A program made the position numbers and the translations under genes. The notes under the pieces were generated by a model. The model was not told where the DNA came from, searched no databases, and saw nothing but the letters and a program-made list of their open reading frames with translations. Below, in pieces: positions 12,157 to 12,922 of a stretch of 12,922 nt of DNA; the stretch's first letter is position 1; every line of letters begins with the position of its first letter. Source of the stretch: an uncultured Anaerolineae bacterium (GTDB lineage Bacteria > Chloroflexota > Anaerolineae > Anaerolineales > Villigracilaceae); NCBI GenBank assembly GCA_903854805.1, contig CAINXK010000255.1:1-12922 (forward strand), written 5' to 3'.

Positions 12157-12922
12157 GTTTCTGGGAAAAAGTGGTTGCCACTATCCGTCGTAACACCAAA
12201 ATCCAGGATATATCCACCTGGGTCAAAAGACTCTTCAAAAACACCACCACGCATTGGCAAGAGGATGCCACCCTACGCCGGGTAATAAAAAATAGCAGCC
12301 ATTTACTGAGCGGCAACCTTATCGCAGCAGCGCTGGGGTTCGGGCAGGGCATCCTGGCGGTGCGCCTGATCGGCATTACCGATTGGGGCCTGGTAACCAC
12401 CGTGATTACTTTTGCATCCAACATTAATCGTCTGTTGACTTTTCGTATGAGCGAAGTGATTGTCAAACGCCTGGGCGAGGTACTGCCGCGCAGCAGCTCC
12501 AGTTCAAGCCCTGAGGCTGCTAAAAAGCTCGAAGCTGCAGTTGTGGTCAAAACCGCCATGCTAACCGAAATGGCCACTTCAATTGCCGCTTACCTGGTTT
12601 TGGCTTTACTCACACCCTGGGCAGCGAACAGCTTCGCTAAAAACCTACAAACTGCGCCTCTTTTCCTGTTTTATGGAGTGATCCTACTTACCAATCTCGT
12701 CGCGGAAAGCTCAACCGGTGTGTTACAAGCCTTGCGGCGTTTTGACTGGATCGCGCGCGTCAATGTTTTTCAAAGCATCGCCACGGCTGGGCTGATCCTG
12801 TATGCTTTTTTACAAGGACAAGGTATTTTTGGTGTTTTGCTGGCATATGTGACCGGAAAAACTATCAACGGAATTGGGCTTGCCCTGCTGGCCTTTCGAG
12901 AGTTGGGCAAAACGTTAAACAC
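12153..12922 (+). CDS. Polysaccharide flippase/transporter of the Wzx (MOP) type, cut by the window end
   Basis: An open frame runs from GTG 12153, which overlaps the epimerase stop (GTGA), to the window end, 256 residues without a stop. After a charged cytosolic stretch of about 45 residues (VSFWEKVVATIRRNTKIQD and on) comes SSHLLSGNLIAAALGFGQGI. This resembles the first helix of oligosaccharide flippases of the MOP superfamily. More hydrophobic segments follow at about 143-160 (SIAAYLVLALLTPWA), 170-190 (LFLFYGVILLTNLVAE), 205-222 (FQSIATAGLILYAFLQG) and 224-245. Such proteins move lipid-linked sugar units across the membrane. The place next to sugar-nucleotide genes supports this. Wzx-like identity is probable, not certain, as no diagnostic motif exists; the N-terminal extension is longer than in many Wzx proteins. 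The Shine-Dalgarno is weak (AAGG about 10 nt upstream), consistent with coupling. Confidence 0.75.
   Translation, partial: MSFWEKVVATIRRNTKIQDISTWVKRLFKNTTTHWQEDATLRRVIKNSSHLLSGNLIAAALGFGQGILAVRLIGITDWGLVTTVITFASNINRLLTFRMSEVIVKRLGEVLPRSSSSSSPEAAKKLEAAVVVKTAMLTEMATSIAAYLVLALLTPWAANSFAKNLQTAPLFLFYGVILLTNLVAESSTGVLQALRRFDWIARVNVFQSIATAGLILYAFLQGQGIFGVLLAYVTGKTINGIGLALLAFRELGKTLN

Noticed and set aside
12044..12577. A 177-codon reverse open frame at the right end
   Set aside because: It is antisense to the epimerase end and the flippase start, both supported by motifs and the GTGA overlap.
1..12922. Mobile element, CRISPR array, defence island or toxin-antitoxin system
   Set aside because: I found no transposase, integrase, regularly spaced repeats, terminal inverted repeats with target duplications, or known defence domains.

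Overview
The window reads as chromosomal DNA of a bacterium, most likely a Chloroflexota (Anaerolineae-type) species. I infer this from protein style only: a Thr/Pro-rich lipoprotein, a membrane-anchored thioredoxin-fold protein with an Arg/Pro-rich cytosolic tail, a DUF951 protein joined to an MGDG-synthase-type glycosyltransferase, and a tsaE-tsaB-rimI-UDG run. Base composition is near 50% GC and looks even throughout. I see no transposase, integrase, phage gene, CRISPR array, tRNA or rRNA.

Left part (1-2730). The tail of an unidentified membrane protein runs into a decayed C-terminal scrap of thioredoxin reductase (about 190-359), followed by a strong forward terminator. Three reverse-strand genes follow: an ADP-ribosylglycohydrolase, a 75-residue membrane protein and a lipoprotein. 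The lipoprotein gene diverges from the next forward gene through interleaved promoters.

Middle (2737-4909). A membrane-anchored DsbA-like protein, apparently made from a leaderless mRNA, is followed by a deoxynucleoside kinase. A reverse-strand purine-type phosphoribosyltransferase converges on the kinase across a shared long hairpin terminator.

4910-7310. An AT-rich gap holds a TATAAT box in front of a DUF951 gene that overlaps an MGDG-synthase-family glycosyltransferase by 17 nt. A gap of about 530 bases with several good hairpins and no convincing gene follows.

Right part (7291-12922). A near-leaderless promoter starts the tightly coupled operon tsaE-tsaB-rimI (t6A tRNA modification plus a protein acetyltransferase), then a family 4 uracil-DNA glycosylase with a possible sliding-clamp-binding tail. 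A sugar-nucleotide dehydrogenase, a UDP-uronate 4-epimerase and a flippase cut by the window edge form the start of a surface polysaccharide locus.

Most of the window is housekeeping or envelope biology. I found no convincing new multi-gene system. The best leads are the clamp motif on the glycosylase, the leaderless/interleaved promoters, the hairpin-rich gap, the lipoprotein-DsbA pairing and the trxB remnant.
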